Shown here: piece after piece, positions 53,400-63,627 of the stretch
Numbering within the stretch: the first letter of the stretch is position 1
Layout: each line of letters starts with the position of its first letter
Source: Symbiodinium microadriaticum
Lineage: Eukaryota > Sar > Dinophyceae > Suessiales > Symbiodiniaceae
Assembly (NCBI GenBank): GCA_001939145.1
Contig: LSRX01000432.1
Coordinates: 365,619 to 429,618, forward strand
Direction of reading: 5' to 3'
Length of the DNA: 64,000 nt
Program-made: the position numbers and the translations under genes
The notes under the pieces: generated by a model
What the model was told of the DNA's origin: nothing
The model's database searches: none
The model's input: only the letters and a program-made list of their open reading frames with translations

Positions 53400-55990
53400 A
53401 TTTCTGCATGTAGGCACTTTTCTTCTGCGATGAAGCCTGGCGGCAACTTCGGAGTGTAAGCATGTCTGCCAAAAACTGTACGACACTCACCACGTCCCGA
53501 ACTGATGGCTTTGAGACGGTGATCGGCAGCGACATAGGAATGTAGAGAAGGTGTCAGGATGATTTGACTTGGTCTGAGGTGTATCTTTTTGTCTTCGCCT
53601 GCAACTTACAGAATTGGGTGTTGACAGTCGCAGAGCAACAGAAGAAGTCCCAGATGACACGATTGTTCGCCCCGCATGCGAATCCAGGACAGAACGCAGT
53701 TCTATGCTGGCACTGCTCATGCTTACGGGAGCTTTGCATGCAGCCGCGTTCGCATGCATTTTTGTTTGTTACGATGATGGCTCGGTGCATGTCTGTCGAA
53801 GGAGTATGATTTTCGCTGCATGCTTTCCATTGGACACTGGCAGTTTTGCAGGAATGCAGTCTTCACCTCAGGCCTGAGGGCAGAGGAATCACGAACATGA
53901 CATGGTGTAATGGTGCTTTGCTAAGGCTGGGATTGATTATGCAATGGTTCTTCTCAGGCTCTCCGCAGCCTCAAAGCACCCTCAAACCTATCGTAGCCGA
54001 CGGTGAACGCATGGAGTAGGCACATGTAGGCACGAGATTGCGATTCACACTCCGTCAGGGATTGGAAAGATTGGACCTTGGTTTCAGCAACGCGGCATGT
54101 GAAGACATGCAAAGTACCGGCATTTGCAAGGCTGCGGCGGTGTTGGTCTTGCCGTGCCGTCTCTGGACCGTAAGGTACGTGAACGGACCTTTCATGCTGC
54201 AGCCGCATCCCTAGTCAGCTTCCACCCGGGGCCTCTTGGAGTCTCTCGCGTCAGTCATCGAGCCATGTCGATCTAAATGGAAGGTCAAGATGGCTGCGCG
54301 GAAGCAAATGGCTCCGAACGTTGTTGATCGAGTCGGAAGATAAAATGAGCCCTGGCAGAGCGAACGCATGTCAGAGGCAAGCTCCTGTCCGAGCAGATAC
54401 TTGTATATAGATCCTCACTTGAAGACTTGCTTGCTCCAGTTTCTGAAATTCATGCGTGGGGCTGGGAACTTCAGGATGTGTGTTTGAAGACATCGGAGCT
54501 CTCCTCCTCCCCACCCGCAACAACTCAACAAAAGATGACAGTGCTTCTGCTTTCCGCAAAATTTGCTTAGAAACAAATCTGACGCTCGCGAGAAGCGCAG
54601 CCTGTGCATCCAGCATGTAAAGATTATGAGTTAGTTTGAGCAGAAGATGTGCCCTTCGAGAGTGGGATAGACAGAGCGGCCGTCCTTCTTTCGCACAGCC
54701 AGACTTACGCTTGAAGGAGGAGGGAGTGGAGAAGACATGGCTCAGCAAGGATGCCAGGCGTGTCTTTCTGCGCACTTCCACTTCAACCCAGGGACTCTGC
54801 TGACATTGGCAAAAACCCACAAAGACTTTTCGGGTTGGCAGATTCTCGCCCATTGGTATTATGACAAAACGGAATCTGTCGCAGATAAAGCTTCAGAAGG
54901 AAGCTTTCCCTTTGTTCCGTCGTTTACCCGTTCACGTAGGAGAGAAAGTCGCAAGCGGGCAAGCGGGGCCTTGGATCCTCAAGGCACTTTGCTGATGCCT
55001 TCGAGCAACATCAAGAACAGCACTGTGAAAGCAGATGTTGTCCTCTTAGGACACCTACGTGGTTTGGTACATGCCTTGCCCACTTTGCAGCTTTTGTCGA
55101 GTACTTCGCTCCCATTGCGTTGATGGTGCCGTCCACGGCCGAACCATGTCTGCAGACAAGGCTTTTGAGCCTGCTACTCAGATTTTGACTCGAATGTCTC
55201 GCTTGGCAAGCCCTGAGGCCATTTGGCTGGGCTTGATTGGTTTGACCGTGGCTTGCCTGCACATCGGCACAGCATGATGCTTCGATGTGGTGAACCAGTC
55301 AGAGTCCAGCACAGGCTATGCATGTTTACATATTGCTGACACCGGCACCTTTCGACGTGTACTCGTGGAATTTATGTTTCTGCCGCGGGCTTATGTAAGC
55401 GAATGCAGCTTGTCGGTTCCTCGATCACTTGCAAGTTGCTGTCAACGCTTTGACATTTGATGGCACTTGCCTTCTGCGCTGTGTGGTACGTCGCTGTTGG
55501 GCGTTAGGCCTGAGCGGCATCTATTTGTTTTACATCGGAAACTTTGGCTTCGACTGGGCGCCACTTTGCACGAAGCTAATTGCGTAGCCTTGCACTGTGC
55601 TCTACACCCGTAAAGAATGCCACGTTGCGAGGAGTTGGACAACCATGAATGTTGGGCTACGGCTCTGGTTTCTGGCAGAGTTTCTACTCTGATACTGAGT
55701 GACAGATTTTCAGCGCCACTCAACCACACACTGATTTCAAGCACCGTGTCAGGTTCTGTTTGTGCTGGTATGGGCAGTTTTTTCCCGACGATGTGGGGTA
55801 TTACCTCAGCCACCGATATTGGGCCGGCAACTGGGTTCTCGGCTTGCAAGTATCTTTGAGTCGAAAGTCTGTATTCTGGTGTTCATAATGTTAAGGTATG
55901 CCCTCTAGCTGATTGGGGCTGTGATTGGGCGAGGAATTGTTCCTCCTTGACCTCCAAGTGATACAAATAGGGACAAACAATTCAGTAAAA
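53400..55990. other. Unassigned region with weak exon candidates
   Basis: Blocks near 55063-55165 (HFAAFVEYFAPIALMVPS) and 55150-55277 (hydrophobic AIWLGLIGLTVACLHI) could be membrane-protein exons in different frames. No family is recognised and the remaining sequence is uninformative. Confidence 0.35.
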
Positions 55991-56004
55991 GCAGGGCCTG
56001 GAAC

Positions 56005-56255
56005 TTGGTTCAGACTGAACCGTTCGGCCGGGATCCTGGATCCGGCCGGTTGGGCAACACGCGGGGGAGTCCACGGTTTCGGACGACTTCCTCGCTTGGA
56101 TGTGTTATGGGCATCATGCAGGGCTTTTGCAGAAGGTCAAGTTTGGAACCGTCAGCGGTTCGGTTTTTTTGCGGTTCCTAGCCGATTCGGTTCTTGTGCG
56201 CTTGCACGGTTCGGTTCCTATGGTTCCGATTTCCCGGTTCGGTTCCCCGGCCTTC
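56005..56255. repeat. Degenerate GGTTCGGTTCC repeats with a large palindrome
   Basis: CGGTTC/GGTTCC words recur about ten times between 56018 and 56245. At 56025-56049 CGGCCGGGATCC and GGATCCGGCCGG form a near-perfect inverted repeat around one base. 56256-56880 shows no gene. Confidence 0.65.
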
Positions 56256-57135
56256 CTGTTCAGTGTCTTCATCCAGAGGTAGCGACATGGTGAGTTCAGA
56301 TTTCGTGTGGCAAACCTCAAAGCTCTAGACGTGGAATCAGCAGCTGGTCGAGGGTCGAAGGGATCGGATAGTGGCTCCAACCGGAAGAGACTGTTGGTCA
56401 CAAGGTATGCGTCTCATCGAGACGGAAGTTCGTATGTTTTTGCACACTGGCTACCAGAGAGTCTGACGCGTGACCCACCGACTCAGATCGCACGCTGATG
56501 GAAGAAATGAGGTGCAAACACATTTCATGGTCAGAAAGACTCAGACCGTGAAGGAAAAGCTGGACAAAGTGGATCCGCCACTTGCCGTGCATTGTTATTT
56601 GAAGCCTTTTTGGATGTCGGCAGTACCCCCCCAGCCGATGTCCTTTGCTTACGTCGACAGATGTCGACAGTGTATTGAGTCGAGGGGCGGAATTTTGACT
56701 ATGCAGTCAATGTCTCGGTGTGTGCGTTCTATCATATTCATGTCAATGTGTTTCTCGTTATAGCTTGTTCGATGGCTGAAACTCGTGTCAAGCGACGGTT
56801 TCTTGACTTTTCCTGAGTGTCCCGAAGACCTAGAGGAACCCGCGAATCGGACGGGCGATTAAGCCGGTTTTCGGTTTTGTTGTCTTAGGTGCTTAAACTT
56901 AACCGGTGTTGGGCTTTGATTGGGGCCGCGAAGCTTAATTTCGGCTTTAACGCCCAGATTCAAACTGATTTAGACAGGGCTGGGATTTATGCCGGCTTGA
57001 GAGGGGGAGGGAAGAAAGTAAGCAAGCAAGAGAGAGAGGGAGGCGGGGAGGGGGCACGCGCGCTCTCCCTTGACTGTGCTGAAGAAGAGAGAGAGTCTGG
57101 CCCATACCGCTGGGGAAAGGAAAGAGAGAGAGATT

Positions 57136-57153
57136 TAGCGATTTTGGCTCAAG
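57136..57153 (+). other. Dinoflagellate spliced-leader relic
   Basis: TAGCGATTTTGGCTCAAG matches the last 18 bases of the conserved dinoflagellate trans-spliced leader at 17 positions (G replaces C at the fifth). The mature leader is added to mRNA by trans-splicing, so a genomic copy upstream of an ORF marks a cDNA that was reverse-transcribed and reinserted. The ORF at 57291 starts 138 bases downstream. Confidence 0.7.
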
Positions 57154-57290
57154 GGCCCAGGGGGATACGCCAAGACCTCCTCTGACCCTGGCCCTGCCGG
57201 GAACCCCTGCCCTTGTGGCTTGTTCGGCTGTCCCCCGAACTTGCCTGGCAGGGGCCCTAGAAGGTGGGCCAGCGGTAGGGGGGGGGCAGC

Positions 57291-57746
57291 ATGCTACCAC
57301 ACGGCGGACCACGGGGAGAGACTGCAGAGCATCGAAGACCTGCCGATGGAGAACCTCGCGCAGACGCTGACCCTGCACCTCCCTCTAACGTGCGACCGAA
57401 CGCAGACGGGTCCGTACCTGACCACTGGGTGAGGGACATGATGGACGGCATGACTGAGCAAATGGCAAGGACACCACGAATGAGAAGGGCACACACACGG
57501 TGGACGAGACCGACGAGCACACCTAAAATGGGAACAAGCCCCACGGAGGAACCTCTTCCAATGAAAGACCAGGTCTCAAGGACTCGCAAGCCCGGACAAT
57601 GGAGACAGGACTTGCCCGCGATCTTTGGTGGGACCAGGCAAACCAGAAGACAACAGGGCAAGGGCACTACCAGGAGCACGAGCACACAAGTGAGGGGCAG
57701 CGACGCGGCAAGTGATGGCTCGGAAGTTTTGTTGCAAGCAGTGTAG
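57291..57746 (+). CDS. Orphan ORF downstream of the first spliced-leader relic
   Basis: 151 codons from ATG 57291 to TAG. It is rich in Arg, Pro, Thr and Asp (RRPADGEPRADADPAPP; VRDMMDGMTEQMARTPRMRR; GTRQTRRQQGKGTTRS), hydrophilic and probably disordered and basic at its C-terminus. No domain is recognised. Its position after a leader relic supports origin from an mRNA. Confidence 0.4.
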   Translation: MLPHGGPRGETAEHRRPADGEPRADADPAPPSNVRPNADGSVPDHWVRDMMDGMTEQMARTPRMRRAHTRWTRPTSTPKMGTSPTEEPLPMKDQVSRTRKPGQWRQDLPAIFGGTRQTRRQQGKGTTRSTSTQVRGSDAASDGSEVLLQAV

Positions 57747-58251
57747 AGGAAGCAGGGGGACAAGGGGGACCACCCTTCTCCAAGAACCGTCTCACACGGT
57801 TACATTATGATGGCCAAAGGCCAGCTTTCTTACACCTATCCTTGCACCAATAGAGACAGAGACAGAGGGACCAGCCCTTGTACTGGGAACTCATAATTTG
57901 TGCCTGGTAACCTTGCTAGCTACCTTGACCAACACCTTGGCGTGCCACAGCGACCAGCAGAAGGCTGGCGGGGCCGTTAATTTAAGCACGTTTTTGCATT
58001 TCCCGAGGCACCCCGTTTGCTGGACAGTGCACCGTTGGGGCGCCTGCCCTTGTTTTCTGACCTACTTTCCCCAAACAACCTGCCCCCACGGTGGCGCGCA
58101 CTCCAGCAGAGTTTTCACACCAGCTGACCACGTACAGACACCCAAATCAACAACATGTTGGAGGGGGTAGCGCCTGGAGCGCGGGGTGTGGGGACTGCCC
58201 ATGCCCCATCCCCGAAGCAAAGCAAAGCAAAGAGAGAGATTTAGCTTATAA

Positions 58252-59007
58252 CATACGGGGGCACGGAGATGCGCGGCTACTATTTTGGCTCAAGTGTCCG
58301 CACCTTTGTTGTTGGGGGCCTGTTACGCCTCCTTGGGAGGAAGGCTGCGTGCTTGCTCCCAAGCCGACGCCAATTTGCTTAAGAGGCCTTCGCGCCCAAG
58401 CATTCCTCGGAACCTGACCGCGGCCCCTCCTTTGGGCGGTGGCCCGCCATTAAGGGGAAGAGGCATACTACCTCAAGGTGCAACTGTGGGAAGTCGGCCA
58501 AGAAGTTCCAAGCCACAGCGTGACCCCTCTGCCAAACCGTCGAAAGACAACACTACATGGCAAGAGCAGTGCAAACTAGCAAGGAGGCTTCGTGACATGG
58601 GAGTGTCCTGCAAAGCATGCCTACAAGGGCCTATTTGCCACAAATCCCACGACAGCGGGGACACGTGCTACAAGTACAAGGTGGCCACAGGGCAGCTTAC
58701 CAGCACGGGGCGACCGTGTGACCTGCGCAAAAAGATGGATGAGGACAAAGCCGGCAGCGTGCTGACCAGAGGACCTGCGGCGAAGCTCAGCAGAGCGGGC
58801 AATGGGAAAAGCAGACCTTTGTCGGACTATGTCATCAGGTTTCAACCGGAGCTGGGCATGACACTCTTATACGACCCGAGCCCACTGGATAGGTGGATTG
58901 GAACGCCCATCCGACAAGACAGAAGGACCGGGAAATACGTCGACAACATGACGGGGGAGGCCCTGGAAGCGGAAGCCACGGACGATTATAGGCGCTACAT
59001 GCAATGA
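58252..59007 (+). CDS. Orphan Cys/His-containing ORF after the second spliced-leader relic
   Basis: The frame is open from 58252 to TGA 59005 with no ATG before the codon for the Met in LRRDMGVSC-like context (about 58597). A compact cluster SCKACLQGPICHKSH plus DTC a few residues later could bind zinc. The C-terminal half is orderly (LSDYVIRFQPELGMTLLYDP, then RWIGTPIRQDRRTGKYVDNM). No known family. The lack of an ATG near the relic suggests the 5' part is leader or damaged. Confidence 0.4.
   Translation, partial: HTGARRCAATILAQVSAPLLLGACYASLGGRLRACSQADANLLKRPSRPSIPRNLTAAPPLGGGPPLRGRGILPQGATVGSRPRSSKPQRDPSAKPSKDNTTWQEQCKLARRLRDMGVSCKACLQGPICHKSHDSGDTCYKYKVATGQLTSTGRPCDLRKKMDEDKAGSVLTRGPAAKLSRAGNGKSRPLSDYVIRFQPELGMTLLYDPSPLDRWIGTPIRQDRRTGKYVDNMTGEALEAEATDDYRRYMQ
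58283..58295 (+). other. Second, partial spliced-leader relic
   Basis: ATTTTGGCTCAAG is identical to the last 13 bases of the dinoflagellate leader; the preceding bases do not match. It is preceded at 58230-58245 by AGAGAGAGATTTAGC, the same block that directly abuts the first relic. Confidence 0.5.
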
Positions 59008-59052
59008 CTACAAAGGCAGCGACGAAACACAGGTCGACGAGCGGACCGGGTG

Positions 59053-59550
59053 ATGGCTATTGTGGGGAAGTTTAACCCACGCATGGAGGAGGAGCTTCGC
59101 ATCTACGTGGGGAAGTACCCGGAGAAAGCGGCCGAGTTCCTCAGGTCAGCCAAAACAGTCTTCAAAGAGGCGATGGGGTCAACACAACGCCAAGAAATGA
59201 AAAAAACGAAGAAGCAGACCAAGACGGGGGGAAGAAGCGAAGACGTCCAAGAACACATGAAGCAGAACCGGGGGGAAATGACCAGTACATGCCGAGATGC
59301 AGGGCAGCAAAAGCTTGAGGCAGTGCGATGGGGATTGTTGTCAATTTTGGGACTTGTAACGCTCTGTTGTCCACTTCTTACTTCACACTCCCCGGAGAGT
59401 TCCCGACTTCAGCTCGCAACGCCGAGCCTAGTTGCTGCAACTAGATGGGCCGCGGAGCCAGACACCCCTGCCGCTGGGGGAACCACATGCCCTCCATTTA
59501 ATGCAAGTCTTTTCCGAACACTCAGCTCTTCAAACAGAGATCCAGCTTAG
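59053..59550 (+). CDS. Orphan Lys/Glu-rich ORF
   Basis: From ATG 59053 the frame starts MAIVGKFNPRMEEELRIYVG, followed by a charged helix (KTVFKEAMGSTQRQEMKKTK). It ends at TAG 59548 after a hydrophobic stretch (LLSILGLVTLCCPLL). It lies 45 bases after the previous ORF. Function unknown. Confidence 0.35.
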   Translation: MAIVGKFNPRMEEELRIYVGKYPEKAAEFLRSAKTVFKEAMGSTQRQEMKKTKKQTKTGGRSEDVQEHMKQNRGEMTSTCRDAGQQKLEAVRWGLLSILGLVTLCCPLLTSHSPESSRLQLATPSLVAATRWAAEPDTPAAGGTTCPPFNASLFRTLSSSNRDPA

Positions 59551-59627
59551 AGGTTCGACTTTGAGGCTAGAAAAACGGAAGAACCACTTGTCCTCGTGAC
59601 CTACACAGATTGGTGTGATATGGCATG

Positions 59628-59984
59628 ATGTTCCGGTGTTGCATTGTCTTCGTCACCTGCATGGCTCCTGTTAACGGTGTTCCTGTTTATTCAGGTGAAC
59701 CCCAACAGGCTGACTACCTCCACGAAACGAATTCTTCTAGTTGGCCCGGTGCTTCGTGCGATGGTGTTGCTTCGTTGAAAGGGAACAGCCTGCAAACCGT
59801 AGTGTGCTGGTGGGGGAAACCTGCTGTCGAGGGACTAAGGAAGGGCAGGAAGGGGCGCGAGGATGAGGCCGGGATGCGGGCTAAAGTACAGGGTTGGGTC
59901 CATGACAGCAGCATCCCTACCTTCTATTTCGACCGACGAGGGAAACACACCTCCCTGCTGACCCCAAAGCCTTTTCTGTCATAA
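59628..59984 (+). CDS. Small orphan ORF with possible signal peptide
   Basis: 118 codons from ATG 59628. The start FRCCIVFVTCMAPVNGVPVY is hydrophobic and ends in a plausible signal-peptidase site. A basic stretch follows (GLRKGRKGREDEAGMRAKV), then WVHDSSIPTFYFDRRGKHTS. No family recognised. Confidence 0.3.
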   Translation: MFRCCIVFVTCMAPVNGVPVYSGEPQQADYLHETNSSSWPGASCDGVASLKGNSLQTVVCWWGKPAVEGLRKGRKGREDEAGMRAKVQGWVHDSSIPTFYFDRRGKHTSLLTPKPFLS

Positions 59985-60300
59985 GCCAAAAAAAGGATGC
60001 CTAACGGCACGGGTCTGTGAACCAGACCTGCACCCAAAGGAAGGAAAATGCGCGGAAGGGTTTTCGTGCCATTCCATACTACCTCTGACAGAAGGCCAGT
60101 CACACGCGGGGGAAGCAGTGTAGTAGACTTCAGGCCCCAGTTTGTCAGACTGCGAAAAGGAGTAAATCGGAGCAAGCAAGGGCAGCAGTGCTGGGTTAGG
60201 ATGGGGGGGCAACCTCTCAAAGCAGATGCAGATGGGAGCGCCTCCGTTGGGCCGAGGCGATTGGGCAACCCGTTGAGCCTTCAACAGGCTCCGTACTACA

Positions 60301-61638
60301 TGACTTGCCTTGGATACATGCCATTTGCCTATGTATGGCTGGCAACGATGCTCCTCGATTGCATTGTAGATCTGATGTTATTGATCCCTTGCTGCAATGC
60401 ACTGCTAAGGAACATGAAGTGCATCGTCAGGCTGATCGAGGACATTCTCAACATGGGTTCCAAGACGCACATCGATGAAGCTTGCTGGCATTCGGCTTCC
60501 ACACCGGAGTTCAATTGAAGTCTGCACCGACGGCATACGATGGCCTGGAGAGCGACGAGGGCGTCATCCAGCCCACAGTTGTTCATTTGCCTTCCATGTC
60601 ATGTGGCTGGGCTTTGCCGAGGACTGGGCATTTTGCGGACTTCAAGGCTCGACGGCAGAAGAAGTTGTGGCAGCCGGCCTAGCGGATAGCTCTGACAGAA
60701 CGGAGTCGCGAGGCTGGCTGTGCGGCGACTTCAGGGACCAAATTTACACGGATGCAGTCATGCCTCTCATCCAAGAAGCATGCAAGTTCGATGAGGCAGA
60801 GCGCACGATGCACGCGAAGTTGATACGACATTCTATCAATGTTCGCTTGTGCTGCTGCTGTTGTGCCATCGAGCCCATCGTATCAGCGAACTATTCAAGT
60901 AATCTTCTCGCGACCTGATACTACAGAAGAAAACAGATTCGCGCTCGTGCCCTTCCCAAATCTTGGCTATGTCAGGGGGAATGCTATTTGATCCGGCTGG
61001 GAGCTTTCCGGATGTTCCAGCATGTCTCTTGGAGGGGAAGATTGCTATCGCCCAAATCAGCCACCGTTGCGTGTCTCGATGTGTGCTACATTTACAAATA
61101 TTTACAAGTGGACATGGCCAGCTGAGGAGGCGACTTGGCAGATTTACGACGCGAAGAAGGCTGGCCTAAGGTCCTTGTGTTCATCGGCCTTGCATCGCGG
61201 AGTGCGACTTTCTGCGTTTGTCCCTGAGGGCGTCGTCAGGGAAGGCAAGCTCACGACAAAGATGATGTCAAGCATCGACAGCCATCCTTCTGCTTCCTTG
61301 GAGCTGATGTTGGGGTAGGATTGTAGGATGCCGTAGTGCTCTGTAGGACCGTAGGAGACGCGAGGAACCCACAAGTGGTGCCGACACGCGGCCATCTTGT
61401 TTCTTAAAGCTCTCATCTTTGCGCAGAGTTTGCAGCAAGTGGAGAGTGGTTCTGCGAGCTGGATCTTCTTAGAACGGAGGTCGGCTTGGCGCAGCTTTGT
61501 GACCCGAAGAGTGCTGCGGAGCTTCGGGACGGCCTTGTGGCGGAGGAGGGGCGCTCGAACCGTCATGCTCACCGACACATAATAGTGTTCTCGACTATTT
61601 GGGGGCGAGAGGGAATGGCGCAGCCAGGAATGGAAGGA

Positions 61639-61641
<3 letters not shown>
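60301..61641 (+). other. Unassigned region with an exon candidate at 60640-60850
   Basis: The frame at 60640-60850 reads STAEEVVAAGLADSSDRTES then DQIYTDAVMPLIQEACKFDE and AERTMHAKLIRHSINVR, convincingly protein-like but unassigned. A second candidate at 61110-61210 (WPAEEATWQIYDAKKAGLRS) follows in another frame, so the two may be exons of one gene. Confidence 0.35.
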
Positions 61642-61716
<75 letters not shown>

Positions 61717-61740
61717 TTGTTTTTGTTGTTGTTGTTGCTG
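61642..61740. repeat. (TTGCTG)n then (GTT)n microsatellite
   Basis: About nine TTGCTG hexamers followed by GTT/TTTTTG triplets. The poly-Leu (plus) and poly-Gln or poly-Asn (minus) frames across it are repeat by-products. Confidence 0.95.
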
Positions 61741-63012
61741 GGTGAGGGTGGGGTGGCCGGGCCATGGGAAGCTTCTCTCAGGATCATCTTGCTCTGGCGC
61801 TGGAGCTGCCAGAGCCCCGGGCCAGGCAGATCCGTTCACACATGAAGCAACCGATTTTCCAGGTGCAAGCGCTGCAGTGGCGAGCAGCAGATCTCGAGCA
61901 AGGACTCATCTTGTTGGGCACTCGCGTCCAAGTTCCAATTCTGCGCTGAGTGTCAGTGTGTGCTAGGACAAACTTGATCCTACAGATGGTTCCTGGCATA
62001 TCTCTGCAGACCCAGTCAGGGAAGCGAAGGCAAGGCCGCACTGGGCCACACTGCTTGTTTCAGCCGGCAGTACCCGCCAAGAGTTTACGTGTGCGGAGTA
62101 TCAAGGCAGTGGCTTTTCAGCGGCTCCGTCGATTCGAGGAAGCGAGACAGGAGATCAGTGCACGTCAAATGCCAGCCTCCTCTTAGCATCTATCATTTAG
62201 AGTGAAACGCTTTGATTTGAGGGGGATTGCTTGTGATTCGATTCCTCTGTGGTGACCTGGTGCTTGTGTGCATGGTGAGATATGGCACGGGGTAGAACTC
62301 TTCCCCTGCACGAGTTCAGCGGAAATCGAGTGGCGAATGCGAGTCCCAACCGCGCTTCTCAATCAAACAGAGGCACCAATAGAGAAGCCTCGGCAAGCAA
62401 CGTGTGTAGTCTTCTTTCACCACTGCAACTCAGCAAACCAAGGACCTAGGGCCCTGTCAGCCATCCGGGATGGATTGTGATCGGTCTCTTGGTCCAAGCG
62501 GCGCGACTTCTGAACCTGCACGTGCAGCTCGTCCGCCACGCTCGCCAGATGGCACTCCAGCTCACTGTCTGCTAGGGCCGCTAGGGTAACCAGGCAATTT
62601 AGGGAACGTCTGCTCCAAAGCTTCATACGGCTGCATGAGCTGTCCAAACCTCATTCGAGTGATCTGGCACTCGTTGGGACTTAGCTGTTCTGCGAGCGGC
62701 AAGGAGTACAGCATGACTGACGACACTGCGATGGCCTTATGCCAGCAGAGCCGAGCAGCCTGGCAAGATTAAGGCACTTGAACGCATGGAGCAGCAGAGG
62801 TGACTCTCGGAGCTGAGCCCCGGGCTACTGAAAGGGCATTGACTGCATTCGAGGCTAGACCCGGGGGCGGCAAGAGTCTCTGGTGCAGTGCAGACCTCTG
62901 CCATTCAGGCAAATTTGGTAATCTCAAGCCGTTGCCTCGGACAAGCCGTGCAGCTGCCCGAGCCGCCTCACGCATCCTCGCTGCCCGCGTTCAGTTCTGT
63001 TCACCGAGAGCC
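61741..63012 (+). other. Region upstream of the HMG-box gene
   Basis: No gene is recognised. The HMG frame is open upstream to 62800, with Arg/Ala-rich translation lacking family similarity, so 62800-63012 is taken as 5' untranslated or promoter DNA. No TATA box is expected in dinoflagellates; TTTG-type elements were not evident. Confidence 0.45.
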
Positions 63013-63627
63013 ATGGCCTCCGTCACACAGCCCAAGAGACCTGTCGGTGGCGCCTACGGTCAGTTCATGAACGAGAAGCGTGCCGAGCTCCAGAAGGAGC
63101 TGCCGGGCCAGAGGGCCTCGGAGGTTGCAAAGCTCGGAGGTGAGCGCTGGAAGAAGCTCAGCGAGACTGAAAAGGCAGTCTATCAGCAGAAGTACGAGGC
63201 TGCGAAGGAGAAGTACGATAAGGACATGGAGGCTTTTGAGGCGGCCGGGGGCGTGAAGGAGAAGATCGCTCGCAAGGGCAAAGACGGAAAGGTAAAGAAG
63301 GCGAAGGACCCCGATGCCCCGAAGAGGCCAGCGGGCGGTGCCTATGGCATCTTCCTCGCCGAAAACCGCGACGAGATCATCAAGACCCTTCCGAAGGGCT
63401 ACAAGGTCCCCGATATCGGCAAGGCAGCCGGCGCCAAGTGGAAGGCCCTTTCGGAGCAGGAACAGAAGCCGTATCAGGAGAAGTACCAGAAGAAGAACGA
63501 GGAATACAAGGCTGCCATGGAAGAGTACAAGAAGCTGCACGGCAAAGATGTGCCAGTGGACGATGACGAGGAGGAGCAGGAAGAGCCCGCCAGCAAGAGA
63601 GCTCGCTTGGCGAAGGCGGGTTGCTAA
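63013..63627 (+). CDS. Two-HMG-box chromatin protein, intronless
   Basis: 204 residues. HMG box A is at about 7-75 (PKRPVGGAYGQFMNEKRAEL ... GGERWKKLSE ... YQQKYEAAKEKYDKDM) and box B at about 102-172 (APKRPAGGAYGIFLAENRDE ... GAKWKALSEQEQKPYQEKYQ). A Lys-rich linker (82-99) joins them, and an acidic tail (DDDEEEQEE, 183-191) is followed by a KRAR basic patch. This is the HMGB plan: minor-groove binding and DNA bending in chromatin. In dinoflagellates, which have little canonical nucleosomal chromatin, HMG-box proteins are prominent nuclear proteins. The ATG at 63013 has a strong context (GAGCCATGG) and lies six residues before box A, so upstream open frame is excluded. Codon use is GC-rich at third positions, unlike the retroelements. 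No introns, consistent with a retrogene or simple gene. Confidence 0.93.
   Translation: MASVTQPKRPVGGAYGQFMNEKRAELQKELPGQRASEVAKLGGERWKKLSETEKAVYQQKYEAAKEKYDKDMEAFEAAGGVKEKIARKGKDGKVKKAKDPDAPKRPAGGAYGIFLAENRDEIIKTLPKGYKVPDIGKAAGAKWKALSEQEQKPYQEKYQKKNEEYKAAMEEYKKLHGKDVPVDDDEEEQEEPASKRARLAKAGC

Larger units (their letters stand above)
56889..60300 (+). other. Distinct cassette with spliced-leader relics and several orphan ORFs
   Basis: The composition differs from both flanks: long G/A-rich runs, AGAGAGAG, GGGG and CCCC blocks. It contains two relics of the dinoflagellate spliced leader (57136, 58283), each preceded within 60 bases by AGAGAGAGATTTAGC, and a series of plus-strand ORFs rich in Lys/Arg/Pro/Gly with no known family. 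A block of reinserted spliced cDNA copies or an undescribed retroelement would explain this; I cannot tell which. ORFs are listed separately. Confidence 0.45.

Noticed and set aside
61144..61839. 231-codon minus-strand frame with a poly-Gln tract
   Set aside because: The tract is the (TTGCTG)n/(GTT)n repeat read in reverse; the rest lacks a domain and overlaps plus-strand candidates.
62911..62932. AATTTGGTAATCTCAAG upstream of the HMG-box gene as a spliced-leader relic
   Set aside because: It needs a four-base insertion to match the leader and is 80 bases from the ATG; chance similarity is more likely.
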